Shown here in pieces: positions 20,864-31,950 of a DNA stretch of 64,000 nucleotides. A model generated the notes under the pieces. The model did not search any database. It saw only the letters and a list, made by a program, of their open reading frames with translations, and was not told the DNA's origin. Origin of the DNA: Cherax quadricarinatus. Taxonomy: Eukaryota > Arthropoda > Malacostraca > Decapoda > Parastacidae. The number at the start of each line of letters is the position of its first letter. The first letter of the stretch is position 1. The position numbers and the translations under genes were made by a program. The stretch covers positions 485,001 to 549,000 of the forward strand of contig NC_091369.1 of the NCBI RefSeq assembly GCF_038502225.1, given 5' to 3'.

Positions 20864-21559
20864 TACGCTCGGCCACCTACCTCGCGTCGGGGCGAGCGTG
20901 GAGCGAGTTGTGGAGCGAGTCGTGGCAGAGACGACTGGGTGAAACATCTGTGAGTCGTAACATCATACACCAGACTGCAGTGAGAGAGCTAGCAAAGTGA
21001 CATCTTCTTTGTGCAGGCTGCTCACTGAAGCTTGTGACACGAGGCTGACACAGCGCCTGCCGACAGTGGCTAACTGCGGCTTGGCGAGTATCATTCTCTC
21101 GGCAGTTGGAGTTATAGCAGAGGTTAGTCTAAGCGTCCCTAGACTTGTTTCTCTACATATAACTGCATTCTGAAGGTCTGGAGGTGAAGTGAAACAAATC
21201 TCGATGGGAATCGTAGCAGGTACGATTCTGCAGAACATCACGAGCGACGAGCATAAAAGCTTTCTGTACAAGGGGGCTCGGGCTCAGGGCTGTCTGATAG
21301 CTGTCAAACACACTGGTCACACGGGTGACTTAACACAGTGGTGCTACTCAGGTCTGGCTCAGACCTCACTGGACACACGGAAACTTTACACACCCGAGGT
21401 ACAACATGGCTTAAACTAGCAAATGATGCTTTTCTGTGCATAAAACTGACTCTAAGACATACTAAAATGTGAGAACACTGAGAGGAATTAATTAACACGA
21501 CATATATCTTCTCTTAATCTTCTCGACAATACTGAAATAATTACTAGAAGCACTCGATG

Positions 21560-21715
21560 TTGACATCATGTGATGTCAGGCGTGATGACGTCAGCAGCAC
21601 TGTGATGTCAGCAGACATCTCGAGGTGACGTTAGGCAGACATCGTGAGGTGACGTCAGCAGACATCGTGATGTCATGAAGTCGGGCAGCATCGTCGGTGA
21701 CGTCAATGTGATGCG
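21560..21715. promoter_or_regulatory. Cluster of TGACGTCA palindromes
   Basis: Three perfect CRE/ATF-type octamers at 21,586-21,593, 21,650-21,657 and 21,698-21,705, plus several one-off versions (tgatgtca, tgacgtta), within a degenerate tandem repeat based on gcagacatcgtgaggtgacg. The cluster may be just the repeat unit, and function is inference. Confidence 0.4.
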
Positions 21716-22372
21716 GGCAGCAGACCACAGCATGAGGCCTGGGACATCTGGTAACTCACATGGCTGGTAGATCCACGTGACATCGCCCACACCCACGTGG
21801 CGTCGTGATCTATGTGGCATGCTGACCCACGTAGCTTCGAGTGGCCTCGGGCACTCGGATACACAGCTCTGGCAATGAATCACACGAAAAACAGCAGAAA
21901 ACACAGCAGAGGGAGTGGGGCAGTGGTGAGTGTATGGTAGACGGGTGAGCGTGAGTAGGGCGAGCATGGGCAAGGTGAGGAACAGCCACTTCCTCTCCTC
22001 CTCCCCCACCCACAAACACGTGGAGAAGCTCACACTGGACGCAGAAATCACCACAAAACTCACCTCTGTCTTGCTGAAACAGCTGTGCTGAGCTGAACAA
22101 CAACAGCAACATACAAGTGACGCTGAACACGTGACTTGAGAAACAGCGTGGGACGCTGTAGCGTGGGGTCACTTACAATTCTCGGAGAATTTCGGCAAAT
22201 TTCGGCTGGATCCTGCTTGTACCTGTGTCTGGATGCTCAAAAGTGCAGACACGACATCAGGATAACTCGTTGAGAGACGGATGCTTCTTGTATGGGATGA
22301 TGAAGTGAAGATGACTTCATACCTCTTCCTCTCTCAGGGCAAACACAACTGCTGCGACCACCGCTTTCCACC

Positions 22373-22699
22373 ATTTATAATGGGATTTGTTTGGTAGTAT
22401 GGTAGTGGGGTTCAAATGATACGTGTCTTCGGAGGCTTCTTACTTTATTGTTAAGTCGTGGTGGGTACACAGGCTTGCGTGTTGTGCCCATGTCCCGGGA
22501 GGGCCATCCCACGAGAGAGCTACTAGTACTTGTGTCTTGCTGCTAGGCCGCTGTGTGAGTGAGAGCGTGGCAAGGCCAGGCAGGCTGAAGTGGCCACCGA
22601 GAGGCCTGGCTACAGAGGGCAACACTTGAGTAGCGTGAAATATGAACTAAGCTGGCAGACAGCATGGGCTGTCTGTGCAGACAGTACAGGCTGTCTACA
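22373..22699. repeat. Right terminal direct repeat
   Basis: Begins atttataatgggatttg and ends ggctgtctaca, directly followed by resumed minisatellite ctgtcgtcacca. It is very similar to the left copy over its whole length. Confidence 0.85.
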
Positions 22700-22750
22700 C
22701 TGTCGTCACCACTGTCGTCACCACTGTCAACACCACTGTCAGCACCACTG
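22700..22750. repeat. 12-bp minisatellite, right part of split array
   Basis: Four to five ctgtcgtcacca / ctgtcaacacca units, same type as 20,206-20,540. Confidence 0.85.
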
Positions 22751-22807
22751 GGCTTAAAGAAACTGAGATAGGATAAGACCTCAGCATGTAAAATTAACTG
22801 TGTAAAA

Positions 22808-23452
22808 TTAGCAAGAGTACACCTTCATGGTGGAGTGTTCATGGTTCGTTCATGTTGCTGTGAACAAGAGTACACGTTCATGGTGGAGTGTTCATGGTTC
22901 GTTCATGTTGCTGTAAACAAGAGTACACGTTCATGGTGGAGTGTTCATGGTTCGTTCATGTTGCTGTGAACAAGAGTACACGTTCATGGTGGAGTGTTCA
23001 TGGTTCGTTCATGTTGCTGTGAACAAGAGCACACCTTCATGGTAGAGTGTTCATGGTTCGTTCATGTTGCTGTGAACAAGAGCACACCTTCATGGTGGAG
23101 TGTTCATGGTTCGTTCATGTTGCTGTGAACAAAAGTACACGTTCATGGTGGAGTGTTCATGGTTCGTTCATGTTGCTGTGAACAAGAGCACACATTCATG
23201 GTGGAGTGTTCATGGTTCGTTCATGTTGCTGTGAACAAGAGCACACCTTCATGGTGGAGTGTTCATGGTTCGTTCATGTTGCTGTGAACAAGAGCACACC
23301 TTCATGGTGGAGTGTTCATGGTTCGTTCATGTTGCTGTGAACAAGAGCACACCTTCATGGTGGAGTGTTCATGGTTCGTTCATGTTGCTGTGAACAAGAG
23401 CACACCTTCATGGTGGAGTGTTCATGGTTCGTTCATGTTGCTGTGAACAAGA
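22808..23452. repeat. 53-bp minisatellite, about 12 copies
   Basis: Units read caagagcacaccttcatggt, ggagtgttcatggttcgttc, atgttgctgtgaa with very few differences (acc/acg, aca). No open frame persists. Confidence 0.95.
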
Positions 23453-23489
23453 CACGACTAGCATGTAAAGCTGGGTTTGCTGCTGGCAG

Positions 23490-25475
23490 TTTGTGGGGAT
23501 TGTGATGTGGTAGTGGGATGGATGGTTATAGTGATGTGGTAGTGGGATGGATGGTTATAGTGATGTGGTAGTGGGATGGATGGTTATAGTGATGTGGTGG
23601 TAGTGGGATGGATGGTTATAGTGATGTGGTGGTAGTGGGATGGGTGGTTATAGTGATATGGTGGTAGTGGGATGGATGGTTATAGTGATGTGGTGGTAGT
23701 GGGATGGATGGTTATAGTGATGTGGTGGTAGTGGGATGGATGGTTATAGTGATGTGGTGGTAGTGGGATGGATGGTTATAGTGATGTGGTGGTAGTGGGA
23801 TGGATGGTTATAGTGATGTGGTGGTAGTGGGATGGGTGGTTATAGTGATATGGTGGTAGTGGGATGGATGGTTATAGTGATGTGGTGGTAGTGGGATGGA
23901 TGGTTATAGTGATGTGGTGGTAGTGAGATGGATGGTTATAGTGATGTGGTGGTAGTGGGATGGATGGTTATAGTGATGTGGTGGTAGTGGGATAGGTGGT
24001 TATAGTGATATGGTGGTAGTGGGATGGATGGTTATAGTGATGTGGTGGTAGTGGGATGGATGGTTATAGTGATGTGGTGGTAGTGGGATGGGTGGTTATA
24101 GTGATATGGTGGTAGTGGGATGGATGGTTATAGTGATGTGGTGGTAGTATGGATGGTTATAGTGATGTGGTGGTAGTATGTGATAGTGATGTGGTGGTAG
24201 TGGGATGGATGGTTATAGTGATGTGGTGGTAGTGGGATGGGTGGTTATAGTGATATGGTGGTAGTGGGATGGATGGTTATAGTGATGTGGTGGTAGTGGG
24301 ATGGGTGGTTATAGTGATATGGTGGTAGTGGGATGGATGGTTATAGTGATGTGGTGGTAGTGGGATGGGTGGTTATAGTGATATGGTGGTAGTGGGATGG
24401 ATGGTTATAGTGATGTGGTGGTAGTGGGATGGGTGGTTATAGTGATGTGGTGGTAGTGGGATGGATGGTTATAGTGATGTGGTGGTAGTGGGATGGGTGG
24501 TTATAGTGATGTGGTGGTAGTGGGATGGATGGTTATAGTGATGTAGTGGTATGGGTGGTTATAGTGATGTGGTGGTAGTGGGATGGATGGTTATAGTGAT
24601 GTGGTGGTAGTGGGATGGGTGGTTATAGTGATATGGTGGTAGTGGGATGGATGGTTATAGTGATGTAGTGGTATGGGTGGTTATAGTGATGTGGTGGTAG
24701 TGGGATGGATGGTTATAGTGATGTGGTGGTAGTGGGATGGATGGTTATAGTGATGTGGTGGTAGTGGGATGGGTGGTTATAGTGATGTGGTGGTAGTTGG
24801 ATGGATGGTTATAGTGATGTGGTGGTAGTGAGATGGGTGGTTATAGTGATGTGGTGGTAGTGGGATGGATGGTTATAGTGATGTGGTGGTAGTGGGATGG
24901 ATGGTTATAGTGATTTGGTGGTAGTGGGATGGATGGTTATAGTGATGTGGTAGTGGGATGGGTGGTTATAGTGATGTGGTAGTGGGATGGGTGGTTATAG
25001 TGATGTGGTGGTAGTGGGATGGATGGTTATAGTGATGTGGTAGTGAGATGGGTGGTTATAGTGATGTGGTGGTAGTGGGATGGATGGTTATAGTGATGTG
25101 GTAGTGGGATGGGTGGTTATAGTGATGTGGTAGCGGGATGGATGGTTATAGTGATGTAGTGGGATGGGTGGTTATAGTGAGGTGGTGGTAGGGAATGGGT
25201 GGTTATAGTGATGTTGTGGTAGTGGGATGGGTGGCTATAGTGGTGCTGGTGGTAGTGGGATGGGTGGTTATAGTGATGTGGTGGTAGTGGATGGGTGGTT
25301 ATAGTGGTGCTGGTGGTAGTGGATGGGTGGTTATAGTGGTGCTGGGGTAGTGGATGGGTGGTTATAGTGGTGCTGTTGGTAGTGGATGGGTGGTTATAGT
25401 GGTGCTGGTGGTAGTGGATGGGTGGTTATAGTGGTGCTGGTAGTAGTGGATGGGTGGTTATAGTGGTGCTGGTAG
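23490..25475. repeat. 29/32-bp minisatellite, about 2 kb
   Basis: Units of ggttatagtgatgtggtggt + agtgggatggat (32 bp), with a 29-bp form lacking one GGT triplet at both ends of the array. From about 25,230 units change to ggtgctggtggtagtggatg. The plus strand is strongly G/T-rich. Confidence 0.95.
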
Positions 25476-25479
25476 TGGG

Positions 25480-25800
25480 AGGACCCTGTCCTAAACCAGG
25501 CCTCTCGGTTGCTGGCCTGATTAAACAGAATGTTGGTACCCACCACCCGCAGTTCAACGTATGCACCACAACCTGGCTGATCAGGAACTGATTTTAGGAA
25601 CTTGTCGAGTTTCCTCTTGAAGATAACCAGTGGTTTGTTGGTAATCCCCCTTATGCATGAAGGAAGGGCATTGAAGAGTTGATCTTCTACTCTGGTCTTG
25701 TTTTTATTTTCTCGATCCTTCCGTAAGGAAGTAATTGAAATTTGTTATCACTGGACATCATATTTTTGTCAGTGGCCCTCTGGAAGACTTGGTTGATGTC
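25480..25800 (-). mobile_element. LINE 3' fragment
   Basis: Minus-strand segments correspond to the LINE at 55.4-56.2 kb: accacaacctggctgatcagg, cttgtcgagtttcctcttga, tggtttgttggtaatccccc, and a separated block aatttgttatcactggacat near 25,740. Frames are broken. From 25,801 to 25,980 nothing is recognised. Confidence 0.65.
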
Positions 25801-25984
25801 AGCATGGACTTAAGAGGCTCGCTGTGCCTTCTGTGGCTGTCACTCGGCGAGCCTCCGACCTGATATCCCCTCCAGGGACGTTCCTGTAGATGCTGGTGAG
25901 GGGCTGTTGATCTAGGGAATAGAATCTGTGCTCCAGTTCCCTGAATTAAGCCTGAGTGCCTTCCATCCTTCCTCCCCTTCCCAG

Positions 25985-26019
25985 GTGCTGTATAATCCCT
26001 AAGCGTTTAGCGCATCCTC

Positions 26020-26066
<47 letters not shown>

Positions 26067-26072
26067 CCAAAG
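25985..26072. mobile_element. Short interspersed repeat ending in (AAT)n
   Basis: The motif gtgctgtataatccctaagc + gtttagcgcat is followed by a pure (AAT)n tail. The same motif pair (or its complement) is seen at 45,390, 48,590 and 59,350. Origin unknown. Confidence 0.55.
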
Positions 26073-26224
26073 TAATATGAAGCCAGTCTTCTAGTGGACT
26101 ACAGACACACTGTTTACATCGTTCCTCCCTGTATTTGGGTCTCGGGTTCAGAGGTAAAGGTGAAAATCTTTTTAATTTCTTATTTGCACGAACATGGAGG
26201 CTCCCAGCCCACAACTAACCCACA

Positions 26225-26310
26225 CAGTGATGAATAAAACACATGTACAACACCTGGGTATTTTTGTACATGTCTTTATTCATCAACTTTGACTGTTTTG
26301 TACACCACTG
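26225..26310. mobile_element. Foldback-family end fragment
   Basis: Contains aaaacacatgtacaacacct + gggtattt and acatgtctttattcatcaac, the conserved outer part of the foldback elements without the hammerhead region. Confidence 0.4.
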
Positions 26311-26429
26311 ATCTTATGATAACTCACGAATTAGAAATACTGAAAACTAGAGGTTTCAGTCCATCTTGGATCATGTTTTCTAGTCAGAGATTACATGATG
26401 GTTCAGAAAGGACTGAAATGTCCTGTTGG

Positions 26430-27640
26430 TGAGTCGTGAAGCGTTCCATCCCAGTTAGTGTGAGTTAGTGGTGAATTGTTCCACCCACGGTACTGTGGGT
26501 TAGTGGTGAATTGTTCCACCCACGGTATTGTGGATTAGTTGTGAATTGTTCCACCCACGGTATTGTGGATTAGTTGTGAATTGTTCCACCCACGGTATTG
26601 TGAGTTAGTTGTGAATTGTTCCACACACGGTATTGTGAGTTAGTTGTGAATTGTTCCACCCACGGTATTGTGGATTAGTTGTGAATTGTTCCACCCACGG
26701 TATTGTGGATTAGTTGTGAATTGTTCCACCCACGGTATTGTGGATTAGTTGTGAATTGTTCCACCCACGGTATTGTGGATTAGTTGTGAATTGTTCCACA
26801 CACGGTATTGTGAGTTAGTTGTGAATTGTTCCACCCACGGTATTGTGGATTAGTTGTGAATTGTTCCACCCACGGTATTGTGGATTAGTTGTGAATTGTT
26901 CCACGGTATTGGGGATTAGTTGTGAATTGTTCCACACACGGTATTGTTAGTTGTGAATTGTTCCACCCACGGTATTGTGGATTAGTTGTGAATTGTTCCA
27001 CCGACGGTATTGTGGATTAGTTGTGAATTGTTCCACCCACGGTATTGTGGATTAGTTGTGAATTGTTCCACCCACGGTATTGTGGGTTAGTTGTGAATTG
27101 TTCCACCCACGGTATTGTGGATTAGTTGTGAATTGTTCCACCCACGGTATTGTGGATTAGTGGTGAATTATTCCACCCACGGTATTGTGGATTAGTTGTG
27201 AATTGTTCCACCCACTGTACTGTGGATTAGTTGTGAATTGTTTCACCCACTGTACTGTGGGTTAGTTGTGAATTGTTCCACCCACGGTATTGTGGATTAG
27301 TTGTGAATTGTTCCACCCACGGTATTGTGGGTTAGTTGTGAATTATTCCACCCACGGTATTGTGGATTAGTTGTGAATTGTTCCACCCACGGTATTGTGG
27401 ATTAGTGGTGAATTATTCCACCCACGGTATTGTGGATTAGTTGTGAATTGTTCCACCCACTGTACTGTGGATTAGTTGTGAATTGTTCCACCCACGGTAT
27501 TGTGGATTAGTGGTGAATTGTTCCACCCACGGTATTGTGGATTAGTTGTGAGTTGTTCCACCCACGGTATTGTGGATTAGTTGTGAATTGTTCCACCCAC
27601 GGTATTGTGGGTTAGTTGTGAATTGTTTCACATATGGTAA
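26430..27640. repeat. 35-bp minisatellite, about 34 copies
   Basis: Units of ttgtgaattgttccacccac + ggtattgtggattag. Short variants at about 26,900-26,950 lack part of the unit. The last copies decay gradually from 27,620. Confidence 0.95.
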
Positions 27641-27779
27641 TATAGATTAGTTTTAAAGCTTTCCAATCACGTTATTGTATGTTGGTTGTGAATTATTCCA
27701 GCCACAGCATTATCTTTTATTTTTCACGAGGCAAACATAGTCTAGTTATTTCACCGAGAACCGAGCAAGCTGTCATCTC

Positions 27780-27780
<1 letters not shown>

Positions 27781-27829
<49 letters not shown>
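27781..27829. repeat. (GA)n microsatellite
   Basis: About 23 GA dinucleotides. From 27,830 to 28,530 I see no gene or known repeat. Confidence 0.97.
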
Positions 27830-28532
27830 GCTGGCCCACAGATGGCTACAATTTCATCCTAATCACTATTTGTATATCTGTTAACAATAAAAATTGCTTT
27901 GAAATGATCCGACGTAGGCAACAACTCTTACCTTGTAAATAAGGTTAGGAACTCTTTAACCTAATTTTGTAAAACCCTGTGTAGAGAGCGAGAGAAAGAA
28001 TGAGAATGTGCTAGGGTAATGATACTGGCTATTAGTTATCATGGTCATGCCTCTCCCTCGCTCACAGTTTCTGAGGAAGTACATACACTAGAGAGATAAA
28101 TTCAATTATCCCGTGTAAGCTCTAGTCTTAACTGGTTGTCACAAAGTTGATACCCGTACCAGTTTAACCTCTTAAATGTAATGGTGATGAAACGTATCAA
28201 TAGCGACGTACCTGGACCAAGACGTTACGATGTGAAGAGCTAAACTTCTGGGGCTTGATTCTCCGTTCCTCTTGTCGCCGGACACAGACTCTGCTCTCAA
28301 GAGCTCATAAAAGTTTACTTAGAGTAACAAACTAATTCAGCAGTGCCGAGAAGAGGTAGTGCTGGTACCAGCATTTGCTATCTCTTTTATGTTGCTATAT
28401 GTTGTTGCTATATATCCTAGTAGATATTGAAAAAAACAAATTCACTTTTTCCATGTATAGAATGGGTTTGTTAGACTAAATTTAGGCTACCCGAGGGGAT
28501 TTGCTCGTGGAAACAATGTATGTTTGCAAAAC

Positions 28533-28745
28533 AACTACTGGGAGAGTTGAATGATAGCTCTAGGTCTTTCGTGTTGCACTCAACACATCACGAACTTGGA
28601 ATGTTGCAGGAATGAGTAGGAAGTCCAGGTAGATCCGTTCAAGGAACGGATCTACCTGGACTTCCTACTCATTTCTGCAACTTTACAAGCTCTTAATGAT
28701 GTGTCGATTACAACAAGGGCCTAGAGCTATCATTCAACTCCCCTT
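28533..28745. mobile_element. Foldback / inverted-repeat element of unknown family
   Basis: Outer ends gagttgaatgatagctctag and its complement pair. The innermost arms gaggaagtcc-like (aggaagtccaggtagatccg, then ttc / gaa, then its complement) form a near-perfect hairpin centred at about 28,638. The intermediate parts pair only partly. There is no coding potential. Confidence 0.6.
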
Positions 28746-28789
28746 GGTTATTTTCGCTGCACTGCAATAATTAAATGGTTCTGACTATA

Positions 28790-28925
28790 ATTTTTAAAGG
28801 GGTGGAGGGGTAAGCCAGGGGAAGGCCTCGGTCAGATGACCAAAAGCTCCAACGGCGGGTCATCATCTGACTAAGACCCGCGTCAGGAAACACTTTCCAT
28901 GTTTCCTGCCGAACCTTACCTAATC
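28790..28925 (+). repeat. Hairpin-rich interspersed repeat, copy 2
   Basis: Same block as 19,068 and 43,245. Here the arms ggtcagatgacc and gggtcatcatctgac pair, and caggaaac / gtttcctg flank a short loop. From 28,926 to 29,065 there is unique sequence. Confidence 0.8.
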
Positions 28926-29065
28926 TAACCTTGTATCGCTTGTTCCCAATTATTGCGTATTGTGTTTATTAAACGGGTGGAGGCGTGACCTGGCCAGTTT
29001 TGCTGCCTCTTAACTTTGAGTTGGCTGACGTGAGCTGTCTCTTTTGCACTTTAAACCAACAATTA

Positions 29066-31950
29066 TTTTTATTTTTTTTTTTATTATCACACCGGCCGAT
29101 TCCCACCAAGGCAGGGTGGCCCGAAAAAGAAAAACTTTCACCATCATTCACTCCATCACTGTCTTGCCAGAAGGGTGCTTTACACTACAGTTTTTAAACT
29201 GCAACATTAACACCCCTCCTTCAGAGTGCAGGCACTGTACTTCCCATCTCCAGGACTCAAGTCCGGCCTGCCGGTTTCCCTGAATCCCTTCATAAATGTT
29301 ACTTTGCTCACACTCCAACAGCACGTCAAGTATTAAAAACCATTTGTCTCCATTCACTCCTATCAAACACGCTCACGCATGCCTGCTGGAAGTCCAAGCC
29401 CCTCGCACACAAAACCTCCTTTACCCCCTCCCTCCAACCCTTCCTAGGCCGACCCCTACCCCGCCTTCCTTCCACTACAGACTGATACACTCTTGAAGTC
29501 ATTCTGTTTCGCTCCATTCTCTCTACATGTCCGAACCACCTCAACAACCCTTCCTCAGCCCTCTGGACAACAGTTTTGGTAATCCCGCACCTCCTCCTAA
29601 CTTCCAAACTACGAATTCTCTGCATTATATTCACACCACACATTGCCCTCAGACATGACATCTCCACTGCCTCCAGCCTTCTCCTCGCTGCAACATTCAT
29701 CACCCACGCTTCACACCCATATAAGAGCGTTGGTAAAACTATACTCTCATACATTCCCCTCTTTGCCTCCAAGGACAAAGTTCTTTGTCTCCACAGACTC
29801 CTAAGTGCACCACTCACTCTTTTTCCCTCATCAATTCTATGATTCACCTCATCTTTCATAGACCCATCCGCTGACACGTCCACTCCCAAATATCTGAATA
29901 CGTTCACCTCCTCCATACTCTCTCCCTCCAATCTGATATTCAATCTTTCATCACCTAATCTTTTTGTTATCCTCATAACCTTACTCTTTCCTGTATTCAC
30001 CTTTAATTTTCTTCTTTTGCACACCCTACCAAATTCATCCACCAATCTCTGCAACTTCTCTTCAGAATCTCCCAAGAGCACAGTATCATCAGCAAAGAGC
30101 AGCTGTGACAACTCCCACTTTGTGTGTGATTCTTTATCTTTTAACTCCACGCCTCTTGCCAAGACCCTCGCATTTACTTCTCTTACAACCCCATCTATAA
30201 ATATATTAAACAACCACGGTGACATCACACATCCTTGTCTAAGGCCTACTTTTACTGGGAAAAAATTTCCCTCTTTCCTACATACTCTAACTTGAGCCTC
30301 GCTATCCTCGTAAAAACTCTTCACTGCTTTCAGTAACCTACCTCCTACACCATACACTTGCAACATCTGCCACATTGCCCCCCTATCCACCCTGTCATAC
30401 GCCTTTTCCAAATCCATAAATGCCACAAAGACCTCTTTAGCCTTATCTAAATACTGTTCACTTATATGTTTCACTGTAAACACCTGGTCCACACACCCCC
30501 TACCTTTCCTAAAGCCTCCTTGTTCATCTGCTATCCTATTCTCCGTCTTACTCTTAATTCTTTCAATTATAACTCTACCATACACTTTACCAGGTACACT
30601 CAACAGACTTATCCCCCTATAATTTTTGCACTCTCTTTTATCCCCTTTGCCTTTATACAAAGGAACTATGCATGCTCTCTGCCAATCCCTAGGTACCTTA
30701 CCCTCTTCCATACATTTATTAAATAATTGCACCAACCACTCCAAAACTATATCCCCACCTGCTTTTAACATTTCTATCTTTATCCCATCAATCCCGGCTG
30801 CCTTACCCCCTTTCATTTTACCTACTGCCTCACGAACTTCCCCCACACTCACAACTGGCTCTTCCTCACTCCTACAAGATGTTATTCCTCCTTGCCCTAT
30901 ACACGAAATCACAGCTTCCCTATCTTCATCAACATTTAACAATTCCTCAAAATATTCCTTCCATCTTCCCAATACCTCTAACTCTCCATTTAATAACTCT
31001 CCTCTCCTATTTTTAACTGACAAATCCATTTGTTCTCTAGGCTTTCTTAACTTGTTAATCTCACTCCAAAACTTTTTCTTATTTTCAACAAAATTTGTTG
31101 ATAACATCTCACCCACTCTCTCATTTGCTCTCTTTTTACATTGCTTCACCACTCTCTTAACTTCTCTCTTTTTCTCCATATACTCTTCCCTCCTTGCATC
31201 ACTTCTACTTTGTAAAAACTTCTCATATGCTAACTTTTTCTCCCTTACTACTCTCTTTACATCATCATTCCACCAATCGCTCCTCTTCCCTCCTGCACCC
31301 ACTTTCCTGTAACCACAAACTTCTGCTGAACACTCTAACACTACATTTTTAAACCTACCCCATACCTCTTCGACCCCATTGCCTATGCTCTCATTAGCCC
31401 ATCTATCCTCCAATAGCTGTTTATATCTTACCCTAACTGCCTCCTCTTTTAGTTTATAAACCTTTACCTCTCTCTTCCCTGATGCTTCTATTCTCCTTGT
31501 ATCCCATCTACCTTTTACTCTCAGTGTAGCTACAACTAGAAAGTGATCTGATATATCTGTGGCCCCTCTATAAACATGTACATCCTGAAGTCTACTCAAC
31601 AGTCTTTTATCTACCAATACATAATCCAACAAACTACTGTCATTTCGCCCTACATCATATCGTGTATACTTATTTATCCTCTTCTTCTTAAAATATGTAT
31701 TACCTATAACTAAACCCCTTTCTATACAAAGTTCAATCAAAGGGCTCCCATTATCATTTACACCTGGCACCCCAAACTTACCTACCACACCCTCTCTAAA
31801 AGTTTCTCCTACTTTAGCATTCAAGTCCCCTACCACAATTACTCTCTCACTTGGTTCAAAGGCTCCTATACATTCACTTAACATCTCCCAAAATCTCTCT
31901 CTCTCCTCTGCATTCCTCAACAAATAGTTCTGAAATGCTGCTTCCATGTG
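29066..31950 (-). mobile_element. 5'-truncated RTE-type LINE with an open RT frame
   Basis: Minus-strand non-LTR element ending at its 3' side in GATAATAAAAAA-type A-rich sequence (29,066-29,090). The 5' break is near 31,950, inside the endonuclease. Single-ORF structure, the RT sequence and the A-rich end suggest the RTE superclade. The uninterrupted frame suggests recent insertion. I could not find a clear target-site duplication. Confidence 0.85.
29326..31947 (-). CDS. RTE-type endonuclease (C-terminal part) + reverse transcriptase
   Basis: An 873-codon open frame. Residues 1-140 are the C-terminal half of an APE endonuclease: VVGDLNAKVG (38-47), SLLDYVLVD (105-113) and SDH (133-135). The N-terminal half with the catalytic Glu motif is missing because of 5' truncation, so the listed ATG is an internal Met. 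The RT domain follows: GGKAAGIDGIKIEML, CKNYRGISLLSVPGKVYGR, FMDLEKAYDRVD, GLRQGCVMSPWLF, LLFADD (catalytic Asp pair) and GKSKVM. The C-terminus has the RTE-like LYGCEAW, RWFGHVERM and GRGRPRKGW motifs. It probably cannot nick DNA on its own. It is an element gene, not a host gene. Confidence 0.9.
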   Translation of the reverse strand: MEAAFQNYLLRNAEERERFWEMLSECIGAFEPSERVIVVGDLNAKVGETFREGVVGKFGVPGVNDNGSPLIELCIERGLVIGNTYFKKKRINKYTRYDVGRNDSSLLDYVLVDKRLLSRLQDVHVYRGATDISDHFLVVATLRVKGRWDTRRIEASGKREVKVYKLKEEAVRVRYKQLLEDRWANESIGNGVEEVWGRFKNVVLECSAEVCGYRKVGAGGKRSDWWNDDVKRVVREKKLAYEKFLQSRSDARREEYMEKKREVKRVVKQCKKRANERVGEMLSTNFVENKKKFWSEINKLRKPREQMDLSVKNRRGELLNGELEVLGRWKEYFEELLNVDEDREAVISCIGQGGITSCRSEEEPVVSVGEVREAVGKMKGGKAAGIDGIKIEMLKAGGDIVLEWLVQLFNKCMEEGKVPRDWQRACIVPLYKGKGDKRECKNYRGISLLSVPGKVYGRVIIERIKSKTENRIADEQGGFRKGRGCVDQVFTVKHISEQYLDKAKEVFVAFMDLEKAYDRVDRGAMWQMLQVYGVGGRLLKAVKSFYEDSEAQVRVCRKEGNFFPVKVGLRQGCVMSPWLFNIFIDGVVREVNARVLARGVELKDKESHTKWELSQLLFADDTVLLGDSEEKLQRLVDEFGRVCKRRKLKVNTGKSKVMRITKRLGDERLNIRLEGESMEEVNVFRYLGVDVSADGSMKDEVNHRIDEGKRVSGALRSLWRQRTLSLEAKRGMYESIVLPTLLYGCEAWVMNVAARRRLEAVEMSCLRAMCGVNIMQRIRSLEVRRRCGITKTVVQRAEEGLLRWFGHVERMERNRMTSRVYQSVVEGRRGRGRPRKGWREGVKEVLCARGLDFQQACVSVFDRSEWRQMVFNT

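Larger units (their letters stand above)
20541..22699. mobile_element. Non-autonomous LTR-type element
   Basis: Two direct repeats of about 325 bp (20,541-20,863 and 22,373-22,699) flank about 1.5 kb, and a minisatellite is found on both outer sides. A shared ACTGT at both borders (20,539-20,543 and 22,699-22,703) is a possible 5-bp target duplication, although the array itself contains that word. The interior has no gag, protease, RT or integrase motifs, so if this is an LTR retroelement it depends on others. The alternative is a segmental duplication with a lost middle. Orientation is unresolved. Confidence 0.6.

Noticed and set aside
21810..22172. 120-codon minus-strand frame with a hydrophobic N-terminus resembling a signal peptide
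   Set aside because: No homology I can recognise, overlaps other frames inside the direct-repeat element, and lacks any supporting signal. It could be revisited if transcripts exist.
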